From: Korobacter sp036501185
Lineage (GTDB): Bacteria; Acidobacteriota; Terriglobia; Terriglobales; Acidobacteriaceae
Length of the DNA stretch: 64,000 nucleotides
Direction: 5' to 3'
Assembly: GCA_036501185.1 (NCBI GenBank)
Contig: DASYAU010000114.1
Coordinates: 62,001-126,000, forward strand
The position numbers and the translations under genes were made by a program. This document shows, one piece after another, positions 25,954-35,980 of this stretch; within the stretch, counting starts at the first letter, position 1, and each line of letters opens with the position of its first letter. The notes under the pieces are model-generated. The model saw nothing but the letters and a program-made list of their open reading frames with translations. It was not told the DNA's origin and made no database searches.

Positions 25954-28086
25954 ATGAACTCACCTCGGCGTTTGGGCCAAGCTCCATTCAACTGCGTTGC
26001 GCTAACGATCTTCGTCGCGAGTCTTACCATCGCGACCTTCGCACAAACCAAAACTCCGGTTATCAAGGTAGTTAAACCACAGATATCTGAGACATGGACT
26101 GCCAACCTTCCGGCAAGCGAAAAAGAGGTAATGAAGAGCGCACCCGCCAACTTCTATCACCTCGGTCTCGCGACCGTAGGAGGAAATCCGAATGTCCAAA
26201 GAATCAACCTCGAGTTCGCGCAATCCGCGACCATTACGAAGATCACTTCCACCGCTGACTTCAAGGTCACGAACGAGAGCAGTTGTGCGCTCGGCCGCCA
26301 TTATCAGGAGGGCAGCAGCTGTTCGCTCGTGGTGAACTTCGCACCCAAGGGACCGGGACACCGCATTGGCAAAATCACCATTGCCCAAGATCAGAGCCCT
26401 GAGCTTGCGACCGTCGGCCTCGGCGGCTACGGATATGCTCCAGTCGTCAGCTTCATACCGGCTGTCATCACCACGGTACCGAACACCTATCCCTCAAAAG
26501 TCGGGCTTCTTTCCGGAGCGCACAACCTCGCGATCATGGGCGACAGTCTGGTGGTTGCCGATACCGGAAATAACCTGGTGCGGCTGATCGATTCTGGCGG
26601 AACGCCCAAGACCGTGGCCAGCGGCTCGAGTGCGCCATGGGGAGTGACCGCGGACACGTTCGGGCAGATTTATTTCTCTCGCCCCGCGGCGAACGCGATA
26701 GACGAGATTTATGATTACGGCCCGGTGGTGCAAATCAATGGGTCGGGAACGGGAGCCTGCCCGGCTGCGACGCCTTGCACCCTCAACGGCCATGCCGTCA
26801 GCCAGCCCGGCGAACTGTCGATGGATCCGTACAATCACATGTTCTGGGTGGACGGGGATGCTGGAGGGGCGTTTTCTACCGTTCAGCCTCTCCCCGCGAA
26901 CTTGATTTTCCTTTACGATCCGTTCCCCTTCCAAACGACCCCTCCGGGGGCGGCCGCGATCGACGCGGGTGACAACATCTATTCCCTCTGGTACAACGGG
27001 GGCGAATGCGAGATCGTTCAACAATCGCTCTACAACGCTGAAAACAACAACGTTTCCTTCAACAAAGTCGCCGGAGGCCACACCTGCGGCTTCAGCGGAG
27101 ATGGCGGTCAAGCGAACAACGCTGAGATCGGCAGCTCTATTGGCCAGTTCACATTCGATTTGGCTGGTAACCTTTATTTCACTGACACGGCCAACCAGCG
27201 AGTGCGCCGAATCGACTACACCACCGGCGTCATTCGCACCATCGCTGGCAACGGAACCGCCGGTTATACGGGAGACGGCGGCGCGGCGACAACCGCGACC
27301 TTGAGCTCTCCGACTGGTGTAGCCGTCGACTCCGAAGGCAACGTCTTCGTCATCAGCAGTGCTGCCTCCGGCCAGGTCATCCGCCAGGTTGGTCCCGGCG
27401 GCCACGTGCTCTTCCCCGGCCAAAGCAAAGGTACCTCCAGCGCACCCCTTTTCATAACCGTATCAAACACAGGCAACAGCACTCTGATCCTTACCAACGT
27501 GGTTATGGCGGGGACAAATCCCACACAATTCCAAGTCGACAACACGACGACTACCTGTAATCTCACCGCCGGCGCGGCTTTGGCATCCGGGGCCACCTGC
27601 AAGATTGGAGTCATCTTCACGCCAACGGCCACCGGTCTTCAGCAGGCGACTCTGAATATCCTCGACAATTCCGTCATCGGAAACGACAGCATCGTCCTCA
27701 AGGGCGATGGCACGTTACCGGCTGCAACCTTCAAAATCACTGCCCCGGCAAATGGCGCATCGTTCGTGTCGGGCAGCGCTGTGACCTTATCCGCGAGCGT
27801 TACGCACTCGGGTACGCAGCCCACGGGCAAGGTTCAATTCAAAGTGGATGGAGCCAATTTCGGCAGCGCTGTCACCCTTTCCTCGGGAGCAGCCTCCACC
27901 AGCGTGACTGGCCTCACCACCACCTCCCACACCTTGTCCGCCACCTATACCGGTGATGCCAACTATGCCCCGGGTGGTCCCATCAGCGTTTCCATCGCCA
28001 TCACAGCCTCGGGGACGTACATTGAGCCGCCGCCGGTGAAAAAGTCTCCGCCCACCGGCTCGAAAGGAAACATCATCGAGCAATAA
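25954..28086 (+). CDS. Exported NHL-repeat propeller with choice-of-anchor-D and Ig-like domains
   Basis: A 710-residue exported protein. The ATG at 25954 follows AAGGAG by 8 bp and starts a signal peptide (LTIFVASLTIATFA). Residues ~60-160 and ~490-590 look like ASH/choice-of-anchor-D beta-sandwiches, with CSLVVNFAPKGPG and CKIGVIFTPTATG as their typical C-x-V-x-F-x-P strands. Between them lies an NHL-type propeller (TVAIMG..., NLYFTDTANQRVRRID, TIAGNGTAGYTGDGG). Residues ~610-690 form a bacterial Ig-like repeat (TGKVQFKVDGANFGSAV). Such proteins are common on Acidobacteriota cell surfaces. The function is unknown, probably binding or adhesion. The C-terminal Lys/Pro-rich tail carries no obvious sorting signal. 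Confidence 0.85.
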   Translation: MNSPRRLGQAPFNCVALTIFVASLTIATFAQTKTPVIKVVKPQISETWTANLPASEKEVMKSAPANFYHLGLATVGGNPNVQRINLEFAQSATITKITSTADFKVTNESSCALGRHYQEGSSCSLVVNFAPKGPGHRIGKITIAQDQSPELATVGLGGYGYAPVVSFIPAVITTVPNTYPSKVGLLSGAHNLAIMGDSLVVADTGNNLVRLIDSGGTPKTVASGSSAPWGVTADTFGQIYFSRPAANAIDEIYDYGPVVQINGSGTGACPAATPCTLNGHAVSQPGELSMDPYNHMFWVDGDAGGAFSTVQPLPANLIFLYDPFPFQTTPPGAAAIDAGDNIYSLWYNGGECEIVQQSLYNAENNNVSFNKVAGGHTCGFSGDGGQANNAEIGSSIGQFTFDLAGNLYFTDTANQRVRRIDYTTGVIRTIAGNGTAGYTGDGGAATTATLSSPTGVAVDSEGNVFVISSAASGQVIRQVGPGGHVLFPGQSKGTSSAPLFITVSNTGNSTLILTNVVMAGTNPTQFQVDNTTTTCNLTAGAALASGATCKIGVIFTPTATGLQQATLNILDNSVIGNDSIVLKGDGTLPAATFKITAPANGASFVSGSAVTLSASVTHSGTQPTGKVQFKVDGANFGSAVTLSSGAASTSVTGLTTTSHTLSATYTGDANYAPGGPISVSIAITASGTYIEPPPVKKSPPTGSKGNIIEQ

Positions 28087-28743
28087 ACAATTCGCCTGGC
28101 ACCATTTCCAGGAACGTCTCAATTGTTCTTGGAAATGGAGCCATCCGCGCATTTCGCAGCCAATCTGCCCACCACGATCGGCCAATCCGGCCTTCTCCGC
28201 CTTCGCGGTGAAGGCCGGATTTATCTTTTGAATTGTCTTTCTCGATCAAGTCGGACCTGCGCCTCGATAGCTTGCGTCACGACCCACGCTTTCAAAGGCT
28301 TTCCCGCCGCATGGGCCTTGTTGCCTAAAGTCGTGCGAACTCCCCAGGCCGCCAATTGCGACCGTTGACTTCCAGGGCGTACGCCTCCGGTCATGGCGTC
28401 GTACGCCCGATATTCCAGTGGTGAAATTGTCCACGGGCGCCGCTCGCGGCAGAAGTTTCAGCGTTTCTTCTTCAAGCGGGCGAAGAATCGCATGATCGAT
28501 GCGCACATGCATTAGTAGCCCACACCGCCGACATCGGGCGGAATCACCAAACCATCGGCGCTAACGCATGTTGGAAGCCGGGGCGCGACGAAGAATCGGC
28601 CATGCACGCGCCCCAGCCGAGAAGAACCGAATCCTCGCTCCGATGCCGGGGACCCAATGGTTTTAGACATTTGGCATGAAACGTCATAAAGCCCCAGGGC
28701 CGGAAATTACGCGACCCCAAGGGGCAGTCGCTGGCGGACGCTG
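28087..28743. other. 657-bp region without a convincing gene; several hairpins
   Basis: Short open frames exist on both strands, but none has a ribosome binding site or recognisable motif. The region holds a 14-bp stem at 28102-28115/28125-28138 with one wobble, a terminator-like hairpin at 28185-28220, and a perfect 9-bp inverted repeat at 28375-28383/28400-28408. Remnants of a decayed gene cannot be excluded. Confidence 0.4.
28185..28229 (+). terminator. Candidate intrinsic terminator of the NHL-repeat gene
   Basis: A 15-bp stem with one mismatch (28185-28199 pairing with 28206-28220) has a 6-nt loop and is followed by TTATCTTTTG. It lies about 100 bp after the stop at 28086. A second stem directly after the stop (28102-28138) lacks a U-tract and may protect the 3' end. 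Confidence 0.55.
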
Positions 28744-30726
28744 TCACTGCATGGGGACCGTTTTCTTCGGCTCGTCGCCTAATACTTGGATGTCCATGTT
28801 TACGAATTGCGGCGCTAACACCTTGTTGATGGCGTTTACCGAAGCTTGAGACTGCGATGTATCCGGCTTTGGGATATGAACATCGTCGAGATGGAACACG
28901 AACTTCTTCGTCGAAGAAGACTCGTCCGGCTTTAGGATGCCGCCCTTCACTGAGCCGGTGAAATCGAATACAGCACCGGAGCCCTTCACTGAGTTGTCAG
29001 CACCCGTCACCTGAATCAGGCCCACATCCGAGGACAATGAAAGAACGCGGAGGAGGAATTTCCCTTCGACGGGATCCTTGCTTTTGTTTCGGAGACTGGC
29101 TTCGACAGTGACGGTTTGAGTGTGGTCATCGTAAGACAGATCCGCCATATCGAGGGCGACCTTGCCCGAGAGATCGGCCAAATTCGAGAGGTCGGGACTC
29201 CCGTGCTGCGCCGGTGTCGCATTGACGGTTATGGCCGCGGTGTAAACCTCGTTGGTCCCGCTGCGATTATCAACCCAAAGGGCATGAAAGGTTCCAGCGG
29301 CGTCGGCCGTCAGGCCGGCGGTGTCGCCGCCGTGAAACTCAGGAGATCCGGAAACACTCAGTGTGATCGGGCCATGCGAGTCTGCGTCGTTCCCGCTGAC
29401 GAAGCCAGTCATGGTGACGGGTGCATCTTCGAGGCGAAAACGCGCCGGCTGCTCGGCAACTTTGACGCTCGGCAGCCAGGTTTCGCCACCGTCGAGGGAG
29501 GCGCTGAAGCGCGTCGTATAGCCGATGTTATCCGGACTATCGCGGCGGTCGTACCACGTCACGCCCACGATTCCTGACTTGTTCACGGCCAGAGTTGGCA
29601 TGAAGTTATTTGGATGGTGCGCGAGATCGGACCGCGCGTCATCGATGGCTCGTGCGTTCGTCCACGTCACTCCCCGGTCCTTCGAATACGTAAACATGAT
29701 ACGGGCATGTCCGGTGCGGAGGTCCGTCCATGCAAGGTAAATCCGATCCTTGAACAGGCCGGACTGGGTATCGACGGCGAGACTGTCCACGGTCCGAGTG
29801 GTTGAGGATTCTGAGCAGTATTTATCGGTGGCCTTCGCCACCTTCGGCTTCTCCCAACCGTCATTGGAAACGAGGACAACGGCAATCTCGCAGGTGGGCG
29901 CACCCGGCATACCTTCCCATGAGGCGGCGGGCTCGTTCTCGTCAGCAATCGCGCTCTTCTTCAGGCTCTCCCAGTTCGAAACCACGACGGTACCGTCGGA
30001 GAGGAGCGCGAGCTTGGTGGGCAACGAGTGGAGGAGCCGGTGTCCGCTCAACACTCCGTAAACGCGCGGATAACTGAAGGTCGCGCCGGAATCGTCAGAG
30101 TGAACCAGATCGAGGGAAACGGCCGGAGACAGGAGGGTGTCGAGCGCGGCAGCGCGCGCCTGGTAGGTGACGTACATCCGTCCGTGATGAGGGCCCGAAG
30201 TGCGATCGAATGCCAGCCACGGACGATCGCCGGAAAGAAACTTCCCTTTCGCCTCCCAATGCGCGCCGTTGTCTGCCGATCGATAGATTTGCAGGAACCA
30301 ATCGATGGCGGGATCGAGCCGAGGTGAATCGCCAATCGCACCGAAATAAGCAGCTCCGTCGGGATCGTAGTCGCAGATAGGATCCCCGGACTCAGGGATT
30401 GTTGGCCCGATTTTCCAGGTCGCGCCGCCATCGTCCGACGTGTACGAAACGGTGTGCATTTTTCGTTCCGCCATCTTCATGGTATCGACCATGGAGCATG
30501 CAACGAGTTTTTGAGGGTCGCTCGGATGAGCTGCAATCAGGACTTCATCGTGTGGACTGTTATGGTCGGCTGTGCTGACCTCGAAATTCTTACCGACAGT
30601 GATGACGCTGGACGCAAGTGATCCCGTAGAAGCGGGCTTCGATTCATGAGGACCCGCCGCAAACGCCTGAGAGACAAGAAAACAAACCAGAATCGCCCGA
30701 AAGAGTGCACAGTTAGCTTTCTTCAT
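28744..30726 (-). CDS. Exported BNR/Asp-box propeller protein (sialidase-fold), copy 1
   Basis: A 660-residue exported protein starting at ATG 30726 after GAGAAGGAC, with signal peptide ALFRAILVCFLVSQAFA. It contains repeated Asp-boxes of the sialidase/BNR superfamily: YTSDDGGATWK (~residue 95), YRSADNGAHW, HSDDSGATF, YSKDRGVTW and SASLDGGETW. A beta-sandwich-like tail follows (VALDMADLSYDDHTQTVTVE; GSGAVFDFTGSV). The sialidase Arg triad is not obvious, so enzyme activity is doubtful; a binding or scaffold propeller is equally likely. It lies 64 bp downstream of an S9 peptidase gene, the first of three such pairs in this window. Confidence 0.82.
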   Translation of the reverse strand: MKKANCALFRAILVCFLVSQAFAAGPHESKPASTGSLASSVITVGKNFEVSTADHNSPHDEVLIAAHPSDPQKLVACSMVDTMKMAERKMHTVSYTSDDGGATWKIGPTIPESGDPICDYDPDGAAYFGAIGDSPRLDPAIDWFLQIYRSADNGAHWEAKGKFLSGDRPWLAFDRTSGPHHGRMYVTYQARAAALDTLLSPAVSLDLVHSDDSGATFSYPRVYGVLSGHRLLHSLPTKLALLSDGTVVVSNWESLKKSAIADENEPAASWEGMPGAPTCEIAVVLVSNDGWEKPKVAKATDKYCSESSTTRTVDSLAVDTQSGLFKDRIYLAWTDLRTGHARIMFTYSKDRGVTWTNARAIDDARSDLAHHPNNFMPTLAVNKSGIVGVTWYDRRDSPDNIGYTTRFSASLDGGETWLPSVKVAEQPARFRLEDAPVTMTGFVSGNDADSHGPITLSVSGSPEFHGGDTAGLTADAAGTFHALWVDNRSGTNEVYTAAITVNATPAQHGSPDLSNLADLSGKVALDMADLSYDDHTQTVTVEASLRNKSKDPVEGKFLLRVLSLSSDVGLIQVTGADNSVKGSGAVFDFTGSVKGGILKPDESSSTKKFVFHLDDVHIPKPDTSQSQASVNAINKVLAPQFVNMDIQVLGDEPKKTVPMQ

Positions 30727-30790
30727 GTCCTTCTCCTCTTCGCACGCGAATAACAACCCCACGCTCACGATTCAACGCGATCGGTAGTGC

Positions 30791-33139
30791 CTATGGCGCC
30801 GAGGGTTGCAGATGTTTATCGAACCAGCGGATCACACGATTCCAGTAGTCTTCGGCATTGGCCGCGCTCCATGTGCCTTCCCAGTGCTCCTCGCCGGCAT
30901 ACTTGGCGTACTCCACTTCCTTGCCCAGCCGCCGCAATCCCACAAACACTTCGTCAGCCTGGGTCGGCAGAACAGCACGATCAAGTTCGCCCTGAATAAT
31001 CAAAAGCGGGGTCACGACGCGATCGAGATAGAAGATTGGCGAGTTCTCGATGTAGCGATCACGAAACTCCCACGGTGTGCCTTCCATGCCGCCTTGACCT
31101 GTTTCCGACCAACCGATGGCGCCGGCGCTACCGGACTGGTCCATCGCACCGTAATTGCTGATCAAGTCGCCTGGGCCTGCGCTATCTACAGCGGCACGGA
31201 AACGAGAGGTCTGCACGATAAGAGAGAGCGTGGAGTATCCGCCGTAGCTATGCCCCATAACGCCAAGCCGATTGGGATCGGCGACACCAATCTCAATCGC
31301 CCGGTCGACCCCCGGCAACACCGTCTTGAGCAGATCGCTCATAGGCGTTTTCTTACGCAGAGGAGTGTCGGGAAGCAGAACTGCGTAACCGCGCGTGGCG
31401 AGTATCTGGAGATTTTCGACACCAGCGCCTGAGAGGCCAAAACGATTAGCAGTATCCGAGCGGAGCGATCCCCCGTAAACGTCGACAATCAACGGGTAGC
31501 GCTTCCCTTCCTCATAGTTTGCGGGGAGCAGCAACGCGCCGTGGAGTTCCTGGCCGTCGATGGCCCGCCAATCGATAATGCGCACTTTGCCGAACGCCAG
31601 ACGTTCCACGCCCGGGTTGACGTGAGTGAGCTGGTGGCGATCCTGGAAACCAGGACCGGATATCCAAATGTCTTCAGGATGCTGTGAATCTTGCGCGACA
31701 TAGACGAGCGTCTTGCCGTCATGGCTTACATCGGTCGTGAAGATGGAATCGCGGCTGAAGTAGTGTGGTTCCTCAAAAATGCGAGTTGCCGACCCGTTAG
31801 ACGGATCGACACGCCAGTAGCCCGTGTCCTTCGTCTTGTCGTCGCGCGCGAGAACCAGCATGGTGTCGCCATCTTGCGACCAGAGCCTGCCTCCACCGGC
31901 GGGCACCGCAATTTCAAGCACGGTGCGGTCCGGGACCTCCGCGACGACACGGAACGAGTGCTGCGCCGGCGACGCCGCCCAGATCTTGTTGGAACCAACC
32001 CTTCCGTACGATTCCGTGCTGAGGAGATAAATGGTGTCGCCACGGGAGTTCCAGAGCGGGGCACGATTGTCGTCGTTGAATGGAGGGTGCTTTTCTCCAC
32101 CAGTCAGGCTTTGGGGCTCGCCGCCATCTGCACTTACGACGTAACACTCCCCTTTCGCACTGAGATAGGCGAGTGTGCGTCCGTCGGGCGACCAGCTTAC
32201 CGATTGACCGTAGTCCTGTTCAGTTTTTGCGACAATCGTTTTCGAAGCGTGGTCTCTCAGGGAATAAAGATCGATTTCATAAACGGGTTGCTGTGTGTTG
32301 TCCTCGATTCCCTTCCAATTTGTGTACGCGATGGACTGGCCGTCCGGGGAGAACCAATACCCCAGCGGTCGAGCTTGCTTCACGATATGGTCAATTTTTC
32401 CGGTCGCCACATCGATGAGAGCCAAGTCGCCGTTGTAACGGTTCATCCAGGTTTCGTCGTTGACCTTTTTTGCCGGCGCTTTCTCTGTCGACTTTTCGGT
32501 ATTCGGCTCGGAGGTAAAAACCGTGACGGTGGGTCCGTCAGCCTTCGCGGCAGTCGGCGCCGTGGAAGGCGGTGCGGTGAGGTCCGCCGCCTGTTCCACG
32601 GTCATACCCGCTGGCAACACTTTCACCAGGATGGTGCGGCCGTCGGGAGACCAACGCGCCACTTGAAAGTTAAAGAACGGACGGATGATCGCATCGGAGA
32701 GCTGTCGCATTTGACCGCCGGCCACGTTCCATATCCAGAGATGCTCCGTGCCGCTGCGGTCGGAATAAAATGCAAGGCTCTTGCCGTCGGGCGACCATAC
32801 CGGGCTCGAACTAGTTCCCTTGCCCTGCGTAAGATTACGGGTCTCGCCGGTATGCGTGTTCGTCACCCAGACATCGCATCCCACAGCCTCGCTGAACGCG
32901 CCCGTGCGGGTGTAATACATGTAGCACTCATCCCTCGTGCTCTCGCGTTTCCGGTCGTCCTCCACGGTGTAGGCCACCCATTGGCCGTCGGGCGAGAGGG
33001 CAATCGGCATTCGTCCCGCAAAGGAGAGTGCGCCGAGGGCGTCGCGAATGCCGAGCGGCTTCTGTTCCTGGGCGTGGACGGTTGCCAGCAAGACGATGGA
33101 AATGACGGTCCAGCGAAGGATCACGCGCAATAAGAACAT
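30791..33139 (-). CDS. Exported S9 family peptidase (prolyl oligopeptidase/DPP-IV fold), copy 1
   Basis: A 782-residue serine peptidase. I start at ATG 33139 because GGGAGT precedes it and a signal peptide follows (VISIVLLATVHAQ). The N-terminal propeller has WD40-like PD40 motifs (LSPDGQWVAYTV, WSPDGKSLAFYSD, WSPDGRTLAYLS). The C-terminal alpha/beta-hydrolase holds S631 (GHSYGGYS), D720 (QGELDRAV) and H752 (GEEHWEG). It probably trims peptides in the periplasm or outside. The His loop has Trp after His, which is slightly unusual. It is divergent from ECF sigma gene 1 and followed by BNR copy 1. Isopeptidase or dipeptidyl-peptidase activity is possible. Confidence 0.9.
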   Translation of the reverse strand: MFLLRVILRWTVISIVLLATVHAQEQKPLGIRDALGALSFAGRMPIALSPDGQWVAYTVEDDRKRESTRDECYMYYTRTGAFSEAVGCDVWVTNTHTGETRNLTQGKGTSSSPVWSPDGKSLAFYSDRSGTEHLWIWNVAGGQMRQLSDAIIRPFFNFQVARWSPDGRTILVKVLPAGMTVEQAADLTAPPSTAPTAAKADGPTVTVFTSEPNTEKSTEKAPAKKVNDETWMNRYNGDLALIDVATGKIDHIVKQARPLGYWFSPDGQSIAYTNWKGIEDNTQQPVYEIDLYSLRDHASKTIVAKTEQDYGQSVSWSPDGRTLAYLSAKGECYVVSADGGEPQSLTGGEKHPPFNDDNRAPLWNSRGDTIYLLSTESYGRVGSNKIWAASPAQHSFRVVAEVPDRTVLEIAVPAGGGRLWSQDGDTMLVLARDDKTKDTGYWRVDPSNGSATRIFEEPHYFSRDSIFTTDVSHDGKTLVYVAQDSQHPEDIWISGPGFQDRHQLTHVNPGVERLAFGKVRIIDWRAIDGQELHGALLLPANYEEGKRYPLIVDVYGGSLRSDTANRFGLSGAGVENLQILATRGYAVLLPDTPLRKKTPMSDLLKTVLPGVDRAIEIGVADPNRLGVMGHSYGGYSTLSLIVQTSRFRAAVDSAGPGDLISNYGAMDQSGSAGAIGWSETGQGGMEGTPWEFRDRYIENSPIFYLDRVVTPLLIIQGELDRAVLPTQADEVFVGLRRLGKEVEYAKYAGEEHWEGTWSAANAEDYWNRVIRWFDKHLQPSAP

Positions 33140-33313
33140 CGGAGCTACTCCCAACCACGACGAATACATTCGTGCGAAGCGCACACGTAGAGCACGGGCG
33201 TGGGCGCGACTCGTCGATTTGGCGTTATATACAAGAAACACCTGAGGGCCATAATTTTCCGGAGAGATTCCACCGTTTTTCGATCGATGCAAAGTTTCGA
33301 TAGGTAGAAATTG

Positions 33314-33342
33314 TTCTTGCGCGCGGAAATCGGTTGTATATA
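33314..33342 (+). promoter_or_regulatory. Candidate promoter of ECF sigma gene 1
   Basis: TTCTTG (33314-33319) and TATATA (33337-33342) are 17 bp apart, about 70 bp before the GTG start. The -35 match is weak. The same 274-bp region also holds the leftward S9 peptidase promoter. Confidence 0.28.
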
Positions 33343-33413
33343 CTCCCCAAATTCCTACCGACGCAAGTCCAGCAGGCTGAAACTTGCACGACAGTTTCTT
33401 CCCAGGAGAGCCC

Positions 33414-33995
33414 GTGGAGCAGTTCGGCATACATTCGTCGTGGGTCGCTACCCGTGCCGGCGCCGCCGGAGTGCCGGGGCGGACGGATGCCCGACAGCGA
33501 GACCTTCTCACGGGGGAGATTACGACACAATACGATCTGCTGCGGGAACCCGTTTTCCGCTACCTGGTCACGATCGGGGTTGGGGCAGGCGAGGCCGAGG
33601 ACATCCTCCAGGAGGCGTTCCTGCGTGCGTATCAACACCTGGCCCGCCGACCAGGACTGAGCCATAACGTACGAGCGTGGATCTTCCGTGTGGCGCACAA
33701 TCTTGCGATCAACGGCATGAAGCGGAAGGCCAAGTTGAGTTACGGCCTGGAGCTCTCCCATCTGGATTCATTGGCCCGAGGCAACTTCGCGCCGTCAGCG
33801 GAAGAAACGCTCCTAGAGCAAGAAGCAGTTGAGCAGACTCGCGCTGCCATGGCAAAGCTGACTCCGCACGAACAGCAGTGCCTTCAGTTGCGTGCCGAAG
33901 GGCTCCGTTACCGCGAAATCGCCGAGATTGTCGGGACCGGCATATCTGCCGTCGCGGAAGCAGTCGCAAGAGGCTGCCGTAAGCTCACAGACTAG
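33414..33995 (+). CDS. ECF-type RNA polymerase sigma factor, copy 1
   Basis: A 193-residue sigma-70 family protein of ECF type. The start is taken as GTG 33414 because CCAGGAGAG lies just upstream; a TTG at 33384 would add ten residues without a ribosome binding site. Region 2 is VFRYLVTIGV...AEDILQEAFLRAYQHL and WIFRVAHNLAIN. Region 4 is LTPHEQQCLQLRAEGLRYREIAEIVG, a helix-turn-helix for -35 recognition. No anti-sigma gene is next to it. It is close in sequence to the ECF factor at 51299-51886 and divergent from an S9 peptidase gene, so it may control the S9/BNR genes. It converges with BNR copy 2, 50 bp away. Confidence 0.88.
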   Translation: MEQFGIHSSWVATRAGAAGVPGRTDARQRDLLTGEITTQYDLLREPVFRYLVTIGVGAGEAEDILQEAFLRAYQHLARRPGLSHNVRAWIFRVAHNLAINGMKRKAKLSYGLELSHLDSLARGNFAPSAEETLLEQEAVEQTRAAMAKLTPHEQQCLQLRAEGLRYREIAEIVGTGISAVAEAVARGCRKLTD

Positions 33996-34045
33996 AAAAA
34001 CCCTGCGGCCCTGGTACTGGCGGAGAGTTTCCATCCGACTCAGCT

Positions 34046-35956
34046 TTACTGCGTCTCTGGCTTCGAATCGGAGCCCGCTTGCGCCTTGGTGTAGCCGGTG
34101 ATCTCGACGCCGAGATGGAAATTCGTCTTCACCGAAGAAGCTGCCTTCAAATGCCACGGTACCGCGTCGGTCACGGCATTGGGTTCAAGGGCCGTCAGGT
34201 CTCCAAGGGCCGTCGCATAATCGAACACCGCTCCTATTCCTGATTTTCCGTTGGAAGCGTTGAGGAAGGTGGGCGGATCGTACGGCTCGTGCGACTTGAT
34301 CATGTACGGATGCGCAAGTTCTTTCACTTCCACCTTGAACGGCGGATATAACGTTTCCTTCGATGTGTTCTTCAAGCGTATTGGAACAACCGCTTCGCCA
34401 GTCTGCTGGTCGTACGAGATGGGATCGAACGCGAGCGTGATCTTGTCGGTCAGCGAAACTGGTGTCTTAGCAGTCGCAGGCTGCTCGCTTTTCACAGCCT
34501 CGCCCGTGGATACGCGAACGGCCGCCGTATAGAGCTGATAAGTGCCGCTTCGAGCATCCGTCCAAAACGGATGGAAGAACCCGTCCTCCGACGCCGTAAG
34601 GCCGATGTAGTCGCCCCCGTCCACCCAGCGAGACACGGCGGAGACGAAATCTGCGGTGACCATTCCACGCTCCGTCTCCGTAAAGGCCCCCGGCCGCAAA
34701 TCGCCTGATCCGAATGGAGCAGATGCAACGCTTGATAGCCGCTTCTTTGCCATCAAGGTCGCTCCTCCATCGGTAGAAGCTGTGAAAGAAACGTAGAACC
34801 GATCTCGCTTGGGAAAGCCGTCAGTGTCGTAGTACATGATGCCGAGGTTTCCATTAGTGTCGACGGCGAGCATCGGCTGGAATTGAGAGGCGTAGGCCGG
34901 TGCGTTCGGCTCGACAGGCTTCGGGGTGGTCCACGTCTTTCCGTGGTCGCTGGACCAAGTGAGCATCAGGCGAAAACGGCCGTTTTCAACGTCGGTCCAC
35001 GCAGAATAAATGCGATCGCGGAACTTAGTGCTGCGATCCACGGCGAACACCGGCGCACCGACCTGGTCAACTTGCCCGCTCCTCTGGGCCGCCCGCAATA
35101 CTGCAGCACCGCCAAACCGGGCGGTTCCGATGGTCTGAAGAGGCGAGAATGTTACGCCACCATCTTTCGACTCCGAAAACACCACCTTCCATGTGTCGGC
35201 TGTTTTATCAGTGGAATAGTTCGGATACTCGATGATCGGGATGAACAGCGTGCCGTCGGATAGAACGAGCAGGTTCTCCGCGCCCATGCCATTGTCCTGG
35301 CTGCGCGCGACTTCGATCGGACCGATGAACGATCGCCCATCGTCCGACGAGCGGAACAGCACCACGCGGCGCTGCATCTTCAGGTCCTCAAGTTCGTTCG
35401 AACCCGGGACGTCGGTCTCGTCCGTAAGATACACACGACCGGCATAGGGACCGTATGTGTAGTCGGTGGTCAGCATCTCGTGATCGTGATGCTTGCCGAG
35501 GTTCAGCCCCTTGTCCCACGTCTTCCCGCCGTCTTCGGATCGATAGAAGGTCATCCCCTCGAAGTTAAGCCCCATGAAATATGCGGTACCGGTGATTCCA
35601 AACCCAACTTGCGGATCGGCGCTCGATCCCGTCGGCAGGGCGATGTCCGTCCACTCCGCGCCGCCATCGAAGGATACGTAAGGTTTCGTGATGAAGCTGG
35701 CGCTCTCTGTGGTGCCCACAATCGAGCCGCCGATGAGGTTCTTCGGATCCCGGGGATTGGCCGCCACCATGGTTTCGCAATGCGGTACGTCACCATCGCG
35801 GCTGACGAGAATGTTGGGGCCGATAAGAATCTTCGACACCGTCGGCTTCGTCGCATCGTTCTCGGCGGGAATCGCCGCGACACTGAGGAAAGCGACACCG
35901 ATCGCGAGGAGCAGCTTGTTCGTGAGCTTCGAAAAACCGAGATTTCGCCCTGCCAT
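34046..35956 (-). CDS. Exported BNR/Asp-box propeller protein, copy 2
   Basis: A 636-residue exported protein. ATG 35956 follows AGGAGGCCCA and starts the signal LLLAIGVAFLSVAAIPA. Asp-boxes include YVSFDGGAEWTD, YRSEDGGKTWDK, RSSDDGRSFIG, SESKDGGVTF, WSSDHGKTW and FTASTDGGATL. The C-terminal ~150 residues form the same beta-rich domain as in the other copies (ITLAFDPISYDQQTGEAVV; GIGAVFDYATALG). The N-terminus PNILVSRDGDVPHCET is shared in pattern with copy 3. It follows an S9 peptidase gene by only 24 bp, so the pair is surely co-transcribed. Enzyme activity is not evident; propeller-mediated binding is my preferred guess. Confidence 0.84.
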   Translation of the reverse strand: MAGRNLGFSKLTNKLLLAIGVAFLSVAAIPAENDATKPTVSKILIGPNILVSRDGDVPHCETMVAANPRDPKNLIGGSIVGTTESASFITKPYVSFDGGAEWTDIALPTGSSADPQVGFGITGTAYFMGLNFEGMTFYRSEDGGKTWDKGLNLGKHHDHEMLTTDYTYGPYAGRVYLTDETDVPGSNELEDLKMQRRVVLFRSSDDGRSFIGPIEVARSQDNGMGAENLLVLSDGTLFIPIIEYPNYSTDKTADTWKVVFSESKDGGVTFSPLQTIGTARFGGAAVLRAAQRSGQVDQVGAPVFAVDRSTKFRDRIYSAWTDVENGRFRLMLTWSSDHGKTWTTPKPVEPNAPAYASQFQPMLAVDTNGNLGIMYYDTDGFPKRDRFYVSFTASTDGGATLMAKKRLSSVASAPFGSGDLRPGAFTETERGMVTADFVSAVSRWVDGGDYIGLTASEDGFFHPFWTDARSGTYQLYTAAVRVSTGEAVKSEQPATAKTPVSLTDKITLAFDPISYDQQTGEAVVPIRLKNTSKETLYPPFKVEVKELAHPYMIKSHEPYDPPTFLNASNGKSGIGAVFDYATALGDLTALEPNAVTDAVPWHLKAASSVKTNFHLGVEITGYTKAQAGSDSKPETQ

Positions 35957-35980
35957 TGGGCCTCCTGAACGCAAAATGTC

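Noticed and set aside
26494..27423. Minus-strand open frame of 309 codons
   Set aside because: Antisense to the NHL-repeat protein; no signal, motif or ribosome binding site.
28246..28512. Minus-strand open frame of 88 codons in the hairpin-rich spacer
   Set aside because: The first 25 residues look protein-like, but the rest is Arg/Gly-rich and overlaps an inverted repeat. No ribosome binding site was found.
31691..33133. Plus-strand open frame of 480 codons
   Set aside because: Antisense to S9 peptidase copy 1, whose motifs and triad are intact.
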